Positions 42,672-52,592 of a stretch of DNA of 64,000 bases are shown here, piece after piece. The notes under the pieces are model-generated. The model made no database searches. It saw only the letters and a list, made by a program, of their open reading frames with translations, and was not told the DNA's origin. The first letter of the stretch is position 1, and each line of letters begins with the position of its first letter. The position numbers and the translations under genes are program-made. Origin of the DNA: Clostridiales bacterium (GTDB lineage Bacteria > Bacillota > Clostridia > Christensenellales > Aristaeellaceae); the NCBI GenBank assembly GCA_017569285.1, contig CP069419.1, positions 1-64,000 on the forward strand, read 5' to 3'.

Positions 42672-43832
42672 TCATGATTTAATGATCAGGCAGACTGCCT
42701 GGGCAGATATGCCTTCCATCCGTCCTTCAAAACCCAGCTGTTCCGTAGTCGTTGCCTTTACACTGATCCTGTCCGGATCACAGGAAAGCGCATCGGAAAT
42801 ACTCTCCCTCATGGCGGGTATATAGGGGAGCAGTTTCGGTTTCTGGGCAATAATCGTAATATCGGCGTTAACCAGTGTATACCCCGACCGCTGAAGGATT
42901 TCGGCGGTCTTTTTCAGAAGGATGACAGACGAGATTCCTTTATACTGCGGATCCGAATCCGGGAAATGACGGCCGATGTCCCCCAGGGAAGCGGCACCCA
43001 GCATCGCATCCATCAGTGCATGCAGAGCAACATCCGCATCGCTGTGGCCAAGAAGCCCGAATTCCCACGGTATTTCGACTCCGCAAAGAACCAGTTTCCG
43101 GTCATCCACAATCCGGTGTACATCATACCCCGTTCCAATCCTGAAAGAGGAGACAACCGGATTCAGTAATCTTTCGGCGGACATATAATCCTCCATTGTT
43201 GTCAGTTTGATATTATTGGAAGAACCAGCAACTGTACGGACCTCGATTCCGGCCCATTCCATTACCGATGAATCATCTGTTACCTCATATCCGCATTCCA
43301 GCGCTTTCCGGGAAATGCGGAGAAGTTCGGAACCGATAAATCCCTGCGGAGTCTGGATTTCGCAAAGGGAAGAACGCGGAACACTTCCGGTGATTATTCC
43401 AGCCGTATCACACAGCTTAAAAGTACTGACTGCCGGTACTGCCGGTATTCCGGAACCGAATCTGCGGCAGGAATCAATCACACGTTCGATGGTACCGCGG
43501 TCTATCATGCAACGGGCAGCATCATGGACAAGCACAATATCATCCGGATCCCATAAAACAGACTCCAGTCCATTCAATACGGATTCCTGACGCGTGGCTC
43601 CGCCGGGAACAAGGCGGCAGGGACATGAAATACCGGAAAGATCCAATTCATCCTGGATTGCCTTCCGGTCTTCCGGCCGAACCGACAGCACAACTTCATC
43701 CACCAATCCGGAAAAAGCCTCCAGACTCCGGCGGATGACCGTTTTTCCGGCAAGAGGAAGAAGTATTTTATTGATATCAGTTTTCATGCGGCTGCCGGAT
43801 CCGCCGGCAGCCATAATCAAAACCTTTTTCAT
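42672..43832 (-). CDS. ispDF: bifunctional IspD/IspF, MEP isoprenoid pathway
   Basis: 386 residues made of two enzymes. The IspD half starts with A-A-G-G-S-G-S-R-M and has V-H-D-A-A-R-C; it makes CDP-methylerythritol. The IspF half begins at about 230 (G-Y-D-V-H-R-I) with [20 protein letters not shown], carrying the zinc ligands; it makes the cyclic diphosphate. A fused IspDF is known in several groups and makes the pathway steps contiguous. It overlaps rqcP by 4 bases. Confidence 0.96.
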   Translation of the reverse strand: MKKVLIMAAGGSGSRMKTDINKILLPLAGKTVIRRSLEAFSGLVDEVVLSVRPEDRKAIQDELDLSGISCPCRLVPGGATRQESVLNGLESVLWDPDDIVLVHDAARCMIDRGTIERVIDSCRRFGSGIPAVPAVSTFKLCDTAGIITGSVPRSSLCEIQTPQGFIGSELLRISRKALECGYEVTDDSSVMEWAGIEVRTVAGSSNNIKLTTMEDYMSAERLLNPVVSSFRIGTGYDVHRIVDDRKLVLCGVEIPWEFGLLGHSDADVALHALMDAMLGAASLGDIGRHFPDSDPQYKGISSVILLKKTAEILQRSGYTLVNADITIIAQKPKLLPYIPAMRESISDALSCDPDRISVKATTTEQLGFEGRMEGISAQAVCLIIKS

Positions 43833-44107
43833 TCCAGGTTACGCTCCGCTGCAGCAGATTCATCCTCACTGATTACCCTGTACATGGAAGAAGCCTGGTC
43901 TTTTCTGACGGTTTCAGCTATGCTGATCACCTCATACAGACCTAAATGTTCACCAAACCGAATGGAAATCTGATCACCCGGTTTGACATCCGCACCGGGT
44001 TTGGCCACCTTCTGATTCAGCATTACCCGGCCGCCGGAGCAAGCTTCATTGGCGACGGTCCGACGTTTAATAATACGGGAGACCTTCAGGTATTTGTCCA
44101 GTCGCAT
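43829..44107 (-). CDS. rqcP: S4-domain ribosome quality control protein RqcP (YabO)
   Basis: 92 residues, mostly one S4 RNA-binding domain: [23 protein letters not shown], then G-D-Q-I-S-I-R-F-G. RqcP works with RqcH to add alanine tails to nascent chains on split 50S subunits. It is downstream of hup, as in many Firmicutes. The following genes yabP and yabQ are absent; ispDF takes their place. The tail after residue 75 is polar and poorly conserved in general. Confidence 0.92.
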   Translation of the reverse strand: MRLDKYLKVSRIIKRRTVANEACSGGRVMLNQKVAKPGADVKPGDQISIRFGEHLGLYEVISIAETVRKDQASSMYRVISEDESAAAERNLE

Positions 44108-44117
44108 AACAACCTCA

Positions 44118-44153
44118 CAAAATAGACCCGCGGGAGTCAGGCTCCCGCGGGTC
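44118..44153 (-). terminator. terminator of hup
   Basis: GACCCGCGGGAG pairs with CTCCCGCGGGTC in a very strong stem; the minus strand continues with TATTTTG. It separates hup from rqcP. Confidence 0.85.
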
Positions 44154-44164
44154 TTTATTTTCGA

Positions 44165-44464
44165 TTACTTCTTGCCCTTTTTCTTTGCAGGAGTATTAAC
44201 TTTATCCTTCAGCGCCTTGCCGGGTTTGAAGGCGGGAGCCTTGGAAGCAGCAATCTTCAGTTCAGCACCGGTGCGGGGATTGCGGGCAACACGGGCAGCA
44301 CGGCTCTTCACATCAAAGGTGCCGAAACCAATCAGCTGAACCTTTTCACCCTTGGCGAGGGTCTCGTTGACAACGTCAACAAAAGCGTTGAGCGCTTTTT
44401 CAGCATCTTTCTTGGAAAGTTCAGCTTTGCCGGCCAGCGCGGCGATGAGTTCACTCTTGTTCAT
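44165..44464 (-). CDS. hup: HU family DNA-binding protein
   Basis: 99 residues. Small basic nucleoid protein with the HU signature [21 protein letters not shown] and an arm that bends DNA. The Lys-rich tail (A-K-K-K-G-K-K) extends the usual 90 residues. The ATG at 44464 follows AAGGAGG; codons upstream in frame are leader. A TCACGC/GCGTGA inverted repeat in the leader (44489-44505) could form a small hairpin. Confidence 0.97.
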   Translation of the reverse strand: MNKSELIAALAGKAELSKKDAEKALNAFVDVVNETLAKGEKVQLIGFGTFDVKSRAARVARNPRTGAELKIAASKAPAFKPGKALKDKVNTPAKKKGKK

Positions 44465-44538
44465 TGGGATAGCCTCCTTCAAAATGATCACGCGTTATGC
44501 GTGAAAATAATACGCCAAAAAGGAAAACTCCAATCTAT

Positions 44539-45978
44539 TCAATTTCCCGCTTCGGCTTTATTTAAGTATAAGCATATTTCTTCGAAAGTCAAGGTTTCAA
44601 GCGCTTTTCCCGCAGATTTTACATCATTTTCCATCCGTGAAAAGGCAGATTTGAAACGATCAACCGCCTGATGCAGGATAATCTCCGCATCCCGGTCTGA
44701 ACGGTGGCAGAGATGAGTGCAAAGAAACAGGAGTTTTCCCATTACTTTCTCATCCAGTGAACCGTCCGCAGCAAGCAGTAAACCGGAAAGATTTCGGATT
44801 TCTTCGGCGATATCGGCCGGATTCCGCCGCCAGGACGGCAGCTGCTGCACTTTTTTGTTCACTTTTATGGCATATTTTAAAGATGGAAGACCCGAAGATA
44901 CATCATTAAGGCTTTCACTTACAGTCCGGCTGCCGGTTTCCTGCCGTTTGATTTCCTCCCAGGTGTCGGAAACCTCATCCGGAGAAGATACATGTTTGCT
45001 TCCGAAAACATGCGGATGACGATGAATCATCTTGGTACATATATTGGTGACTACATCCACAAAGTCAAACTCACCGAAGGATTTCCCGACGGAAGCATGA
45101 AATACAATCTGGAACAGAAGATCCCCCAGTTCATCCGCCAGATGATCCGGGTCGTTATCATCAATCGCATTTACCGCTTCCCAGGCTTCCTCCACCATAT
45201 ACGGACGAAGGGATTCATGGGTCTGAATGCTGTCCCAGGGACATCCGTCCGGAGCCCGGAGACGCTCCATAATACTCAGCAGGTCATGAATTGTATTCCG
45301 GCAGTGATGCAGGAAATCTGATCCAGGGACAAGGACAGCAGTCATATGATCATATTTCTTTTTCCGGTCCAGCTCATAAAGAGGGAGAGAAACCGGACGG
45401 CCTCCTGCCTGAATAAGCCATACAGATGATTCCTCATCAAAGAGGGAAGACAAATGCGCTTTCACATCTCCGGCTGTAATTGCTCCATCAACTTCAGTTA
45501 TCAGAAGCGATTGTTCCGGATCATAAAAAGACGAAAGGAATTCGGATGCGGAAACAATCCGGATATTACCGGAAGAAATCAGGCCCCTGCAGCGGGCAAG
45601 GTAAAAATCTGCGTACGAAAACCCCGGAATGATTTCCGGTTCAGAACAGGATTCAGGAATATGCCGGAACAGCTCATCGACTGACCGGTCCGTAAGCAGA
45701 TCAGGAACCGCATACACTGCATGTTTCCCTTCTGCGGCCAGCTGCCATACGCGATCCGCCATGGCCGAGTTCATACAGTCAAAATCATCCGAGGATTCGT
45801 AAAGATCGTCCAACGACACATATGAAATATCCTGATCCTTCAGCCATGCTGCCATGGGATGGTGGTCCGTACGCAGAATTAATGGGGAAGCACCGCGAAG
45901 CGTATCAACTGTTGCCTGATTCAGCAGAGAAACATCTCCCGGACCGATTGAAACCACTGTAAGCGATCTGCGTTTCAA
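44539..45978 (-). CDS. mazG: MazG family protein with N-terminal tetrapyrrole methylase-like domain (YabN)
   Basis: 479 residues. The N-terminal 225 resemble a tetrapyrrole methylase (V-V-S-I-G-P-G-D, A-V-Y-A-V-P-D), and the C-terminal part is MazG, a nucleoside triphosphate pyrophosphohydrolase, with E-E-A-W-E-A-V and D-E-L-G-D-L-L-F-Q-I metal-binding helices. The methylase half is common in Firmicutes, with uncertain activity. It overlaps the flippase gene by 4 bases in the conserved order flippase-mazG-hup-rqcP. The substrate is probably a non-canonical or excess NTP. Confidence 0.93.
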   Translation of the reverse strand: MKRRSLTVVSIGPGDVSLLNQATVDTLRGASPLILRTDHHPMAAWLKDQDISYVSLDDLYESSDDFDCMNSAMADRVWQLAAEGKHAVYAVPDLLTDRSVDELFRHIPESCSEPEIIPGFSYADFYLARCRGLISSGNIRIVSASEFLSSFYDPEQSLLITEVDGAITAGDVKAHLSSLFDEESSVWLIQAGGRPVSLPLYELDRKKKYDHMTAVLVPGSDFLHHCRNTIHDLLSIMERLRAPDGCPWDSIQTHESLRPYMVEEAWEAVNAIDDNDPDHLADELGDLLFQIVFHASVGKSFGEFDFVDVVTNICTKMIHRHPHVFGSKHVSSPDEVSDTWEEIKRQETGSRTVSESLNDVSSGLPSLKYAIKVNKKVQQLPSWRRNPADIAEEIRNLSGLLLAADGSLDEKVMGKLLFLCTHLCHRSDRDAEIILHQAVDRFKSAFSRMENDVKSAGKALETLTFEEICLYLNKAEAGN

Positions 45979-47573
45979 GCCTTTGATCTTCCTCTCTTTA
46001 GCATCTTACGGAGTTCATCCAGTGAAATGGCTTTCAGGACGATGGCAGCAACAATGAAAGCGATAACACCGGCTGTTATTTCAATAATCGTGCTCAGGCG
46101 GCCGGCCGGAAGAATGCAGAGTAGCGCATAGACAATGCCTCCCATCACCGCAGTGGCAAGTCCCGGACGGACAAGCCAGTCCATCCAGTTGAATTTCAGT
46201 TTTGTATATCTGCAAACAAAAACAATATTGATAACAAGCGCTACGGCATAGCAGAAAATGGAGGCGATTGGTCCGCCATGAATATTGATGCCGGGAGTAC
46301 CGATCAGGATAAAATTCAGAATAACCTTCACGGCAACACCTGCTGCCATAGCATACATCGGAATCTTCTGACGACGGATTCCCTGGAGAATACTGCTGGT
46401 TGCCTGAACCGCAGTAAACAGAATAACGGTCAATGCTGAAACAGAAAGGAGCTCTGACGCGAGGGTAATCTTCCAGGCGGGAAAACTGTTCCGATAAAAG
46501 AATTCCACTGCTCCCCGGGAGAGAAGACTCATACCAACGGAAGCAGGAAAACCAATCAGGAAAGCATAGCGCATACCGGTATTGCTTTCACGCCGGATCC
46601 CTTCATGATCATTGACAGCGCGACGAGCTGAAATAACCGGAACGAGATTCATGGAAATCGCCAGAGCGACTGCCGTGGGAATATTGATAAAACGGATTAC
46701 CACACCATGGAACAGATTATAAGCAGCATCCGCCTCTTCCCACGACAGGCCGGATACCATCATGCGCTTCATCATCATGATCGAATCAATGAATCCTGAA
46801 AGCGGAATAATGCATGCTGTAATCGTAATCGGTATGGAAATCATGATCAGCCGGCGAAGTATGGAACGCTGATCAAGCGGGTGTTCCTCCTGATTCTGGG
46901 GAATGATATCAAATTGCTTTTTCAGGAACTTGTGATGGATCATGATATAGCATAATGCAATCAGCTCAGCGACCGTAATTCCAAGAAGTGCGCCGGCTGC
47001 AGCTATTTCAAGGCTGTTGAAATAATGGACACCGATATAGGCAAGGGGAAGTGAAATAATCACTTTACCGACCTGTTCAATCAACTGTGTTACAGCTGTC
47101 GGCAGCATATTGTGCTGTCCCTGAATAAAGCCCCGGTATGCAGACAGAATACATACAATGAAGACACATGGAGCAATTGCATAAAAGCCCATGGAAGAAA
47201 GCGGTTTGTCAACCCAGGCGACGAGTACCTTATTCAGTAACACCATCAGGACTGTGCAGACAGCGCCGAGACAAGTAAGCATTCTGAGGGCTGTTCTGAA
47301 AGTGGTCCAAGCACTGTCACGGTCACCGCGTGCCAGGAATCCGGCAACCAGGCGGGATACGGCGACCGGAAGACCGGCACTGGAGATTGTCAGAAGCAGG
47401 GTATAGGTTGGATAAACAGAATAGAACAAACCGGCAACATCATTTGCCTCAATCGTATCGGAATAAATATTATTCAGCGGTATTGAGAAAAGAAGGCCGA
47501 TTACTTTGCAGACAATACCGGTAATGCCCAGGATTGAAATTCCTTTGGCGATATTTTTTGCAGTGTTAGTCAC
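45975..47573 (-). CDS. MOP superfamily polysaccharide/lipid flippase (SpoVB/YabM-like)
   Basis: 532 residues with about 14 hydrophobic segments. It belongs to the MviN/SpoVB/Wzx group that flips lipid-linked sugars (family knowledge). The start region K-G-I-S-I-L-G-I-T-G-I-V-C-K and the late G-I-R-R-Q-K-I-P-M-Y fit the SpoVB branch. Its place before mazG, hup and rqcP matches the yabM locus of Bacillus. It may flip a peptidoglycan or spore-wall precursor; which one is unknown. GGGGAGGTGGC precedes the ATG. Confidence 0.9.
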   Translation of the reverse strand: MTNTAKNIAKGISILGITGIVCKVIGLLFSIPLNNIYSDTIEANDVAGLFYSVYPTYTLLLTISSAGLPVAVSRLVAGFLARGDRDSAWTTFRTALRMLTCLGAVCTVLMVLLNKVLVAWVDKPLSSMGFYAIAPCVFIVCILSAYRGFIQGQHNMLPTAVTQLIEQVGKVIISLPLAYIGVHYFNSLEIAAAGALLGITVAELIALCYIMIHHKFLKKQFDIIPQNQEEHPLDQRSILRRLIMISIPITITACIIPLSGFIDSIMMMKRMMVSGLSWEEADAAYNLFHGVVIRFINIPTAVALAISMNLVPVISARRAVNDHEGIRRESNTGMRYAFLIGFPASVGMSLLSRGAVEFFYRNSFPAWKITLASELLSVSALTVILFTAVQATSSILQGIRRQKIPMYAMAAGVAVKVILNFILIGTPGINIHGGPIASIFCYAVALVINIVFVCRYTKLKFNWMDWLVRPGLATAVMGGIVYALLCILPAGRLSTIIEITAGVIAFIVAAIVLKAISLDELRKMLKRGRSKA

Positions 47574-47597
47574 AGTGCCACCTCCCCAGGGGGATGA

Positions 47598-49052
47598 TCA
47601 GTATTTCCGCCATGCGGAACGCGTAAACAGGATAAACATCGGAAGAAGTTCCAGACGGCCGAACAGCATCAGGAACGAAAGGACCAGTTTACCGAAAATA
47701 CCATAGGAAGCAAAGTTTTCAGTCGGTCCTACTGCTCCCAGCCCGGGACCGACATTGCTGACACATGTGAGGGCAGCACTCAGATTGGTTGTCAGGTCGA
47801 ATTTCCCTTCCAGCGATATCAGGAATGCTCCGAGAAGGACAAGCGCAACATACATCAGCGCAAACTGGGCTACCTGGCTGAGAATATTGTCATCTACCGC
47901 TTTCCCGTCCAGGCGGATCACATCCATCCTCTTCGGGTTTCCCGTCATCTGGATATTCCGGCGGGACATTTTGGCGATCAGGTTGATCCGGATTACCTTC
48001 ATACCGCCTGCGGTGGATCCGGCACAGGCTCCGATAAACATCGTAATGATCAGGAGCATCTGGGATGCAACGGGCCAGAGATTAAAATCTGCGGTGACAA
48101 AACCGGTCGTCGACATGACCGAAAGGACCTGGAATGATCCGTACCGAAGGGAGGTGAAGAAGTTCCCGTATACCGGAAGATTAAAAAGGGAGATCAGCAG
48201 GATAAAAGTGACCCCGATGCAAAGATACCAGCGAAACTCCTCATCCCGCAAGAAGGCCCTGAAACCTTCACCAAAGAGGAGCTTATAGTAAAGCGCGAAG
48301 TTGCAGCCGAACAAAAACATAAAAATCGAAATGACAGTATCCACTGCCACACTGTCAAAATGACGGACGCTGTCCCCGAAGTTGCTGAAACCGCCTGTGC
48401 CAGCCGTGCCAAATGTATGGATCACTGCATCATAGGGGGTGACGCCGCAGAACATCAGGGAAATAAACTCGAGAATTGTGAGGCCGATATACAAAGAATA
48501 CAGGATCTTTGCGGTTTTGCCGGTCTGCGGAACCAGCTTGCTGAGGGAAGGACCGGGACTTTCTGCCTTTACGAGGTGCGCAGTACGGCCGGTCAGTTTT
48601 GGAAGCAGGGCCAATGTCAGAACCAGTACACCCATACCGCCCACCCAGTGGGTGGTTGCGCGCCACAGCATAATCCCGTGGGGAAAACCTTCAAACCGGG
48701 TCAGTACAGAAGCTCCTGTTGTTGTGAAACCGGAAACAGCTTCAAAAAAAGCATCTTCAAACCGGGAATATATACCGGAGATGAAGAAGGGAAGCGCTCC
48801 GCAAAGGCTCATCAGGATCCAGCCCAGCGCGGTGATAATAAAGCCTTCCTTGAGCCGCAGATGACTGCCGGCCAGAGGGGGAGGAAGCATCAGCATCAGC
48901 GTACCGATAAATGAAACAATCAGGACACTGAGCCCCAAAACGGCGGTATCCCCGTCATTATAAACGAGGGAGACCAGCAGAGCGGGAAGCATCGCCGCTG
49001 ATTCCACCAGCAGGATTGCGCCGAGAACACGGATAATCAGTCTACGGTTCAT
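47598..49052 (-). CDS. trkH: Trk/Ktr-type potassium uptake membrane subunit
   Basis: 484 residues, with the TrkH layout of repeated membrane-pore-membrane units. Pore loops such as F-T-T-T-G-A-S-V, G-T-G-G-F, M-S-T-T-G-F and V-S-N-V-G-P-G supply the selectivity Gly residues. Moves K+ (with Na+ or H+) into the cell with TrkA as gate. Its start overlaps the TrkA stop by 4 bases. The family also includes KtrB; the length and pore spacing favour TrkH. Confidence 0.94.
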   Translation of the reverse strand: MNRRLIIRVLGAILLVESAAMLPALLVSLVYNDGDTAVLGLSVLIVSFIGTLMLMLPPPLAGSHLRLKEGFIITALGWILMSLCGALPFFISGIYSRFEDAFFEAVSGFTTTGASVLTRFEGFPHGIMLWRATTHWVGGMGVLVLTLALLPKLTGRTAHLVKAESPGPSLSKLVPQTGKTAKILYSLYIGLTILEFISLMFCGVTPYDAVIHTFGTAGTGGFSNFGDSVRHFDSVAVDTVISIFMFLFGCNFALYYKLLFGEGFRAFLRDEEFRWYLCIGVTFILLISLFNLPVYGNFFTSLRYGSFQVLSVMSTTGFVTADFNLWPVASQMLLIITMFIGACAGSTAGGMKVIRINLIAKMSRRNIQMTGNPKRMDVIRLDGKAVDDNILSQVAQFALMYVALVLLGAFLISLEGKFDLTTNLSAALTCVSNVGPGLGAVGPTENFASYGIFGKLVLSFLMLFGRLELLPMFILFTRSAWRKY

Positions 49053-50413
49053 CGATAGAGTACCTCATTCAGATCAGATACGCCTGAATCGCGGGAAATG
49101 ATAATGACATGATCGCCTTCCTCAATATGATCCTGACCGAAAGGAATGATGATTTTCCCCTGGTGGACAATAACTGAGACGATTGCACCTTTCCTTGTGG
49201 AAAGGTCTTTCAGCGGAACGCCGATATATGCATCTCCTTTACGGGCAATAAACTCAATCGCTTCTGCTTTTCCGTCCGCTATGCGGTAAAGGCGCTCAAT
49301 CCTTGTTCCGGTACTGTTTTCCCGTGCACGGACATAACGAAGGATGGTTGAGCTGGTAATTGTCTGCGGGCTGATCACAGAATCGAGACCCAGGTCATTG
49401 AGAATTTCCATATAAGTCGTCCGGCTGTTTTTGGCGATCGTCTTCGGTACGCCGGCCCGGGCGGCGTACATGGCCGTCATCAGGTTTTCTTCATCACGGT
49501 TACTGAGGGAAACAAATGCGTCCATCTGGGATAATCCCTGTTCCTCGAGCAGATCCTGATCCGTTCCGTCGCCAAAGATCACATCGACTTTGGGAAGAAG
49601 CTCACTGAGTGTCCGCGCTTTTTGCTGATTCAGTTCAAAGAGAGTCACATGAATTCCCATCGGGACAATAAAGCGGGACAGGTAATAGGAGATACGGCCG
49701 CCGCCCAGCAGCATCACGCTGCGGATTTTCTGTTTGTTGCGGCCAAGGAAGCGGAAAAATTCCGTTATGGTCAGCATATCACCGGAAACATATACCTTGT
49801 CACCGGCTTCGATTTTGAAGTCACCGGACGGAATCAGCATTTCCCCATTGCGTTCCACCATTGCATAGAGAATACGGGGAAGGCCGGGAATCCTGGAGGC
49901 AAGATCCTTCATCGCGATTCCGACCACCGGATCTGATTCCTGGGCCCGGAATTCGACCATTTCAACCTGGCCTTTTGCAAAGGATTCAATACTTCCGGCA
50001 AAAGGATACCGGAGCAGGCGGCTGATTTCCAGTGCGGTGGCGCGTTCCGGGTTGATGGCCACATCAATGCCGAGCTCATTCTGCAGAAGCATCTGGCTTT
50101 CATTGAACTCCGGATCCCGAATCCGTGCAATTGTATACTGGGCGCCGAGACGTTTCGCAATCAGGCAGGAAAGCATATTGGTTTCGTCACTGGCTGTAGA
50201 GGAAATTACGATCTGGGCTTTATCCACACCTGCTTCGAGCAGGATTTTCGCATTGGCGCCGTTCCCCCTGAGACAGATCACATCCAGGGAACCGGAACAG
50301 CGTTCGATGACATCCTCATCATTGTCAATGACGGTCACATCATGCTCCTCGGAGGTCAGATGCTCTGCAAGCTTATATCCAACCTTTCCGGCTCCGATGA
50401 CAATAATCCGCAT
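49049..50413 (-). CDS. trkA: Trk potassium uptake regulator TrkA
   Basis: 454 residues with two RCK units, each an NAD-binding Rossmann fold plus a RCK_C domain. The first has I-I-V-I-G-A-G-K-V-G-Y and the second V-M-L-L-G-G-G-R-I-S-Y; the RCK_C parts follow at about 140 and 370. The cytosolic protein binds nucleotides and opens TrkH. The first gene of the trkA-trkH pair, with a CGGAG-free but GGAGGG site (AAGGAGGGCC) before the ATG. Confidence 0.95.
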   Translation of the reverse strand: MRIIVIGAGKVGYKLAEHLTSEEHDVTVIDNDEDVIERCSGSLDVICLRGNGANAKILLEAGVDKAQIVISSTASDETNMLSCLIAKRLGAQYTIARIRDPEFNESQMLLQNELGIDVAINPERATALEISRLLRYPFAGSIESFAKGQVEMVEFRAQESDPVVGIAMKDLASRIPGLPRILYAMVERNGEMLIPSGDFKIEAGDKVYVSGDMLTITEFFRFLGRNKQKIRSVMLLGGGRISYYLSRFIVPMGIHVTLFELNQQKARTLSELLPKVDVIFGDGTDQDLLEEQGLSQMDAFVSLSNRDEENLMTAMYAARAGVPKTIAKNSRTTYMEILNDLGLDSVISPQTITSSTILRYVRARENSTGTRIERLYRIADGKAEAIEFIARKGDAYIGVPLKDLSTRKGAIVSVIVHQGKIIIPFGQDHIEEGDHVIIISRDSGVSDLNEVLYR

Positions 50414-50551
50414 AAGGGCCCTCCTTCAGAAAAAAGAATCATATTATTTTACCACTTATAAGGAAATATTAAAAGCCAAAAGTAACCGGAGTTGCAGGAA
50501 ATGACTGCGCAATGATATAATCAAAACACAAAAATGAAAGGGCGGAAACAT

Positions 50552-51757
50552 ATGAAAAAAATACTGTCCATTATTCTTGCAATGATTATACTGACAGCAG
50601 CTGCAGCCTGCATGGCAGAAGATGGCATTACGGTGCCGGTCATCACGGAGATGAAACGCTTTGATATTCCGGACAATGAAGCCATGCGGTTTACAAGGGA
50701 GCTGAAAACCGGATGGAATCTCGGCAATACATTTGATGCCAATGATCCGGGAACGTGGTTTCATGGCTCCGAAATGGATATTGAATCCATGTGGTGCGGG
50801 GTGAAGACATCCCGTGCCCTGATTCAGGCGATCAAGGCCGCCGGGTTCAACCTGATCCGGATTCCTGTCAGCTGGCACGACCATGTGGATCAGTCTGACA
50901 ATATATCACCCGAATGGATGGCCAGAGTCAAACAGGTAGTCGGCTGGTGCATTGATGAAGGTATGTACGTCATTGTCAATGTACATCACGACAACAAAAT
51001 CGGATACCTGTATCCAAGTCCGGCCAATCAGGCACGTTCCATCGAATATATGACCGCTATCTGGAAACAGATGGCAGAAGCTTTCAATGAATTTGATGAG
51101 CACGTCATCCTTGAATCCATGAATGAGCCCCGTATGGTCAATACCCAATATGAATGGAACTGGAACCAGATGTCTTCCGAATGCCGGAATTCCATGCGCT
51201 GTATCAATGAACTGAATCAGGTATTTGTCGATACTGTACGGGCAAGCGGAGGCAACAACGCGACCCGCTATCTGCTGGTTCCTTCCTATGATGCCAGTCC
51301 CAATTACGCAGTCAGCGAAATGTTCGAACTGCCCAAAGATACAGCCGACAACAGAATTATCCTGGAAGCTCACGCCTATACGCCTTATGATTTTGCGCTG
51401 AACAAAGGCGGCTATAATACGTTTGACCATACAAATGCCCGGTATACTTCGGAAATCGGAACTTTTATGAACGCGCTTTACAATCGATTTATTTCCCGGG
51501 GAATTCCGGTTATTATCGACGAATACGGCGCAATGAACAAACGCGGCAACCTGCAGGACCGTGTGAATTTTGCTGCTTATTTCACTGCTTCCGGCAGTGC
51601 CCGCGGAATGACATGCTGTTGGTGGGATAACCATGGATTTACCGGGGACGGCGAACTGTTCGGACTGATTGACCGCAGGACCTGTGAATGGAAATACCCG
51701 GAAATTGTGGAAGCAATCATGAAAAACTGCATGTATAACCGGGACGGTGCAGAATAA
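50552..51757 (+). CDS. secreted GH5 endoglucanase/cellulase
   Basis: 401 residues. Glycoside hydrolase family 5, probably subfamily GH5_4, acting on beta-1,4-glucan, xyloglucan or mixed-linkage glucan. The motifs are G-W-N-L-G-N-T-F-D at 54-62, acid/base E192 in N-E-P, and nucleophile E324 in I-I-D-E-Y-G. The signal peptide ends near A-A-A-A-C at residue 20; the Cys could be a lipoprotein site, though -3 is Ala, so a free secreted enzyme is also possible. The ATG at 50552 follows AAAGGGCGG. It stands alone with its own terminator. Confidence 0.93.
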   Translation: MKKILSIILAMIILTAAAACMAEDGITVPVITEMKRFDIPDNEAMRFTRELKTGWNLGNTFDANDPGTWFHGSEMDIESMWCGVKTSRALIQAIKAAGFNLIRIPVSWHDHVDQSDNISPEWMARVKQVVGWCIDEGMYVIVNVHHDNKIGYLYPSPANQARSIEYMTAIWKQMAEAFNEFDEHVILESMNEPRMVNTQYEWNWNQMSSECRNSMRCINELNQVFVDTVRASGGNNATRYLLVPSYDASPNYAVSEMFELPKDTADNRIILEAHAYTPYDFALNKGGYNTFDHTNARYTSEIGTFMNALYNRFISRGIPVIIDEYGAMNKRGNLQDRVNFAAYFTASGSARGMTCCWWDNHGFTGDGELFGLIDRRTCEWKYPEIVEAIMKNCMYNRDGAE

Positions 51758-51781
51758 ACAGAAAATTACAAATGAATCAAT

Positions 51782-51813
51782 AAAAGTCCTGTCATTCATG
51801 ACAGGACTTTTAT
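51782..51813 (+). terminator. terminator of the GH5 gene
   Basis: AAAGTCCTGTCAT pairs with ATGACAGGACTTT, followed by TATAT. It is close to the stop codon and has T runs on both strands. Confidence 0.85.
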
Positions 51814-51824
51814 ATGTGTAAGTC

Positions 51825-51870
51825 CGCGTAAAAGTACACTTTTCAAGCTAAATACGCCTAAAAGTACACC
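51825..51870. repeat. two TAAAAGTACAC repeats, possible insertion-sequence end
   Basis: The 11-mer TAAAAGTACAC occurs at 51829-51839 and 51859-51869, each after a CG-containing stretch (CGCG, CGCC). Repeated 11-mers at one border of an AT-rich gene resemble the multiple terminal repeats of IS21-type elements. No transposase is present. Confidence 0.4.
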
Positions 51871-51879
51871 AGCGATTTT

Positions 51880-52356
51880 CTATAGTTTAATTACCGCGTT
51901 GATATCATCATCCTGTTCACCAATCTCCTGAAATCCCATGGAAAGATATAGCTTCCTTGCGACTTCGTTGTTTTTGTCATAGCAAAGCCAGCAGAAATCC
52001 GCTTTGCCGTGCGGGAATGTCTTAACAAACTCCAAGGCAAGCTTTACTGCTTTCTTCCCGTAACCTTTTCCTTGCTCTTCTTCATCTATCATCAATCGCC
52101 AAAGGAAATAATTCTTTTGGGATATTTCCGGCGCGTCAGGATCATTGCATACTTCGCCATAGTCATAAGCGATCATTAAGAATCCAACAGCTTTATCATC
52201 ATCGAAAATTCCAAAAGGGTATACCGCGCCTTCGGTTTTGTTTCCCACATAGGCATGGACGAGACTCCATTCATTGCCTGCGATAAAACTTTCCTGCTCT
52301 TTTTTTACAGTTAGTTCGATAACGTCCCATACATTATACTTGTTTAATTCTTCCAA
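51880..52356 (-). CDS. GNAT family N-acetyltransferase
   Basis: 158 residues. Acetyl-CoA-binding motif A is L-M-I-D-E-E-E-Q-G-K-G-Y-G-K-K-A, and motif B lies around N-E-V-A-R-K-L-Y-L-S-M-G-F. Similar proteins acetylate polyamines or antibiotics; the substrate cannot be named. The reading frame is clearly richer in A+T than its neighbours, with the repeat pair at 51825-51870 beyond its stop codon, so it may have been acquired. A start at 52356 has CGGAGG-like TGGGAGGAATGACG upstream. Confidence 0.85.
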   Translation of the reverse strand: MEELNKYNVWDVIELTVKKEQESFIAGNEWSLVHAYVGNKTEGAVYPFGIFDDDKAVGFLMIAYDYGEVCNDPDAPEISQKNYFLWRLMIDEEEQGKGYGKKAVKLALEFVKTFPHGKADFCWLCYDKNNEVARKLYLSMGFQEIGEQDDDINAVIKL

Positions 52357-52428
52357 ATGTACCGTTCGTCATTCCTCCCATCCGAAGCGTATAGAAATAA
52401 TATATCATGCTCATCTCGTTAAAACAAC

Positions 52429-52472
52429 AAAGAAACCTCCCTTGTCCTTTTGGCAGACAAAAGAGGTTTCTT
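52429..52472 (-). terminator. terminator of tRNA-Ser
   Basis: AAAGAAACCTC pairs with GAGGTTTCTTT, with an inner TTGTC/GACAA stem; T-rich sequence follows on the minus strand. Confidence 0.8.
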
Positions 52473-52475
52473 TGA

Positions 52476-52566
52476 TGGCGGAGAGTTAGGGATTTGAACC
52501 CTAGGTGAGGTATCACCCCACACACGATTTCCAGTCGTGCGCCTTAGACCACTCAGCCAACTCTCC
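52476..52566 (-). tRNA. tRNA-Ser(GGA)
   Basis: Class II tRNA: acceptor GGAGAGT/ACTCTCC, anticodon loop CTGGAAA, a long variable arm, T arm TAGGG/CCCTA, encoded CCA. Confidence 0.96.
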
Positions 52567-52592
52567 AGGCAGGCTGTTGCTCACAGGGATTG

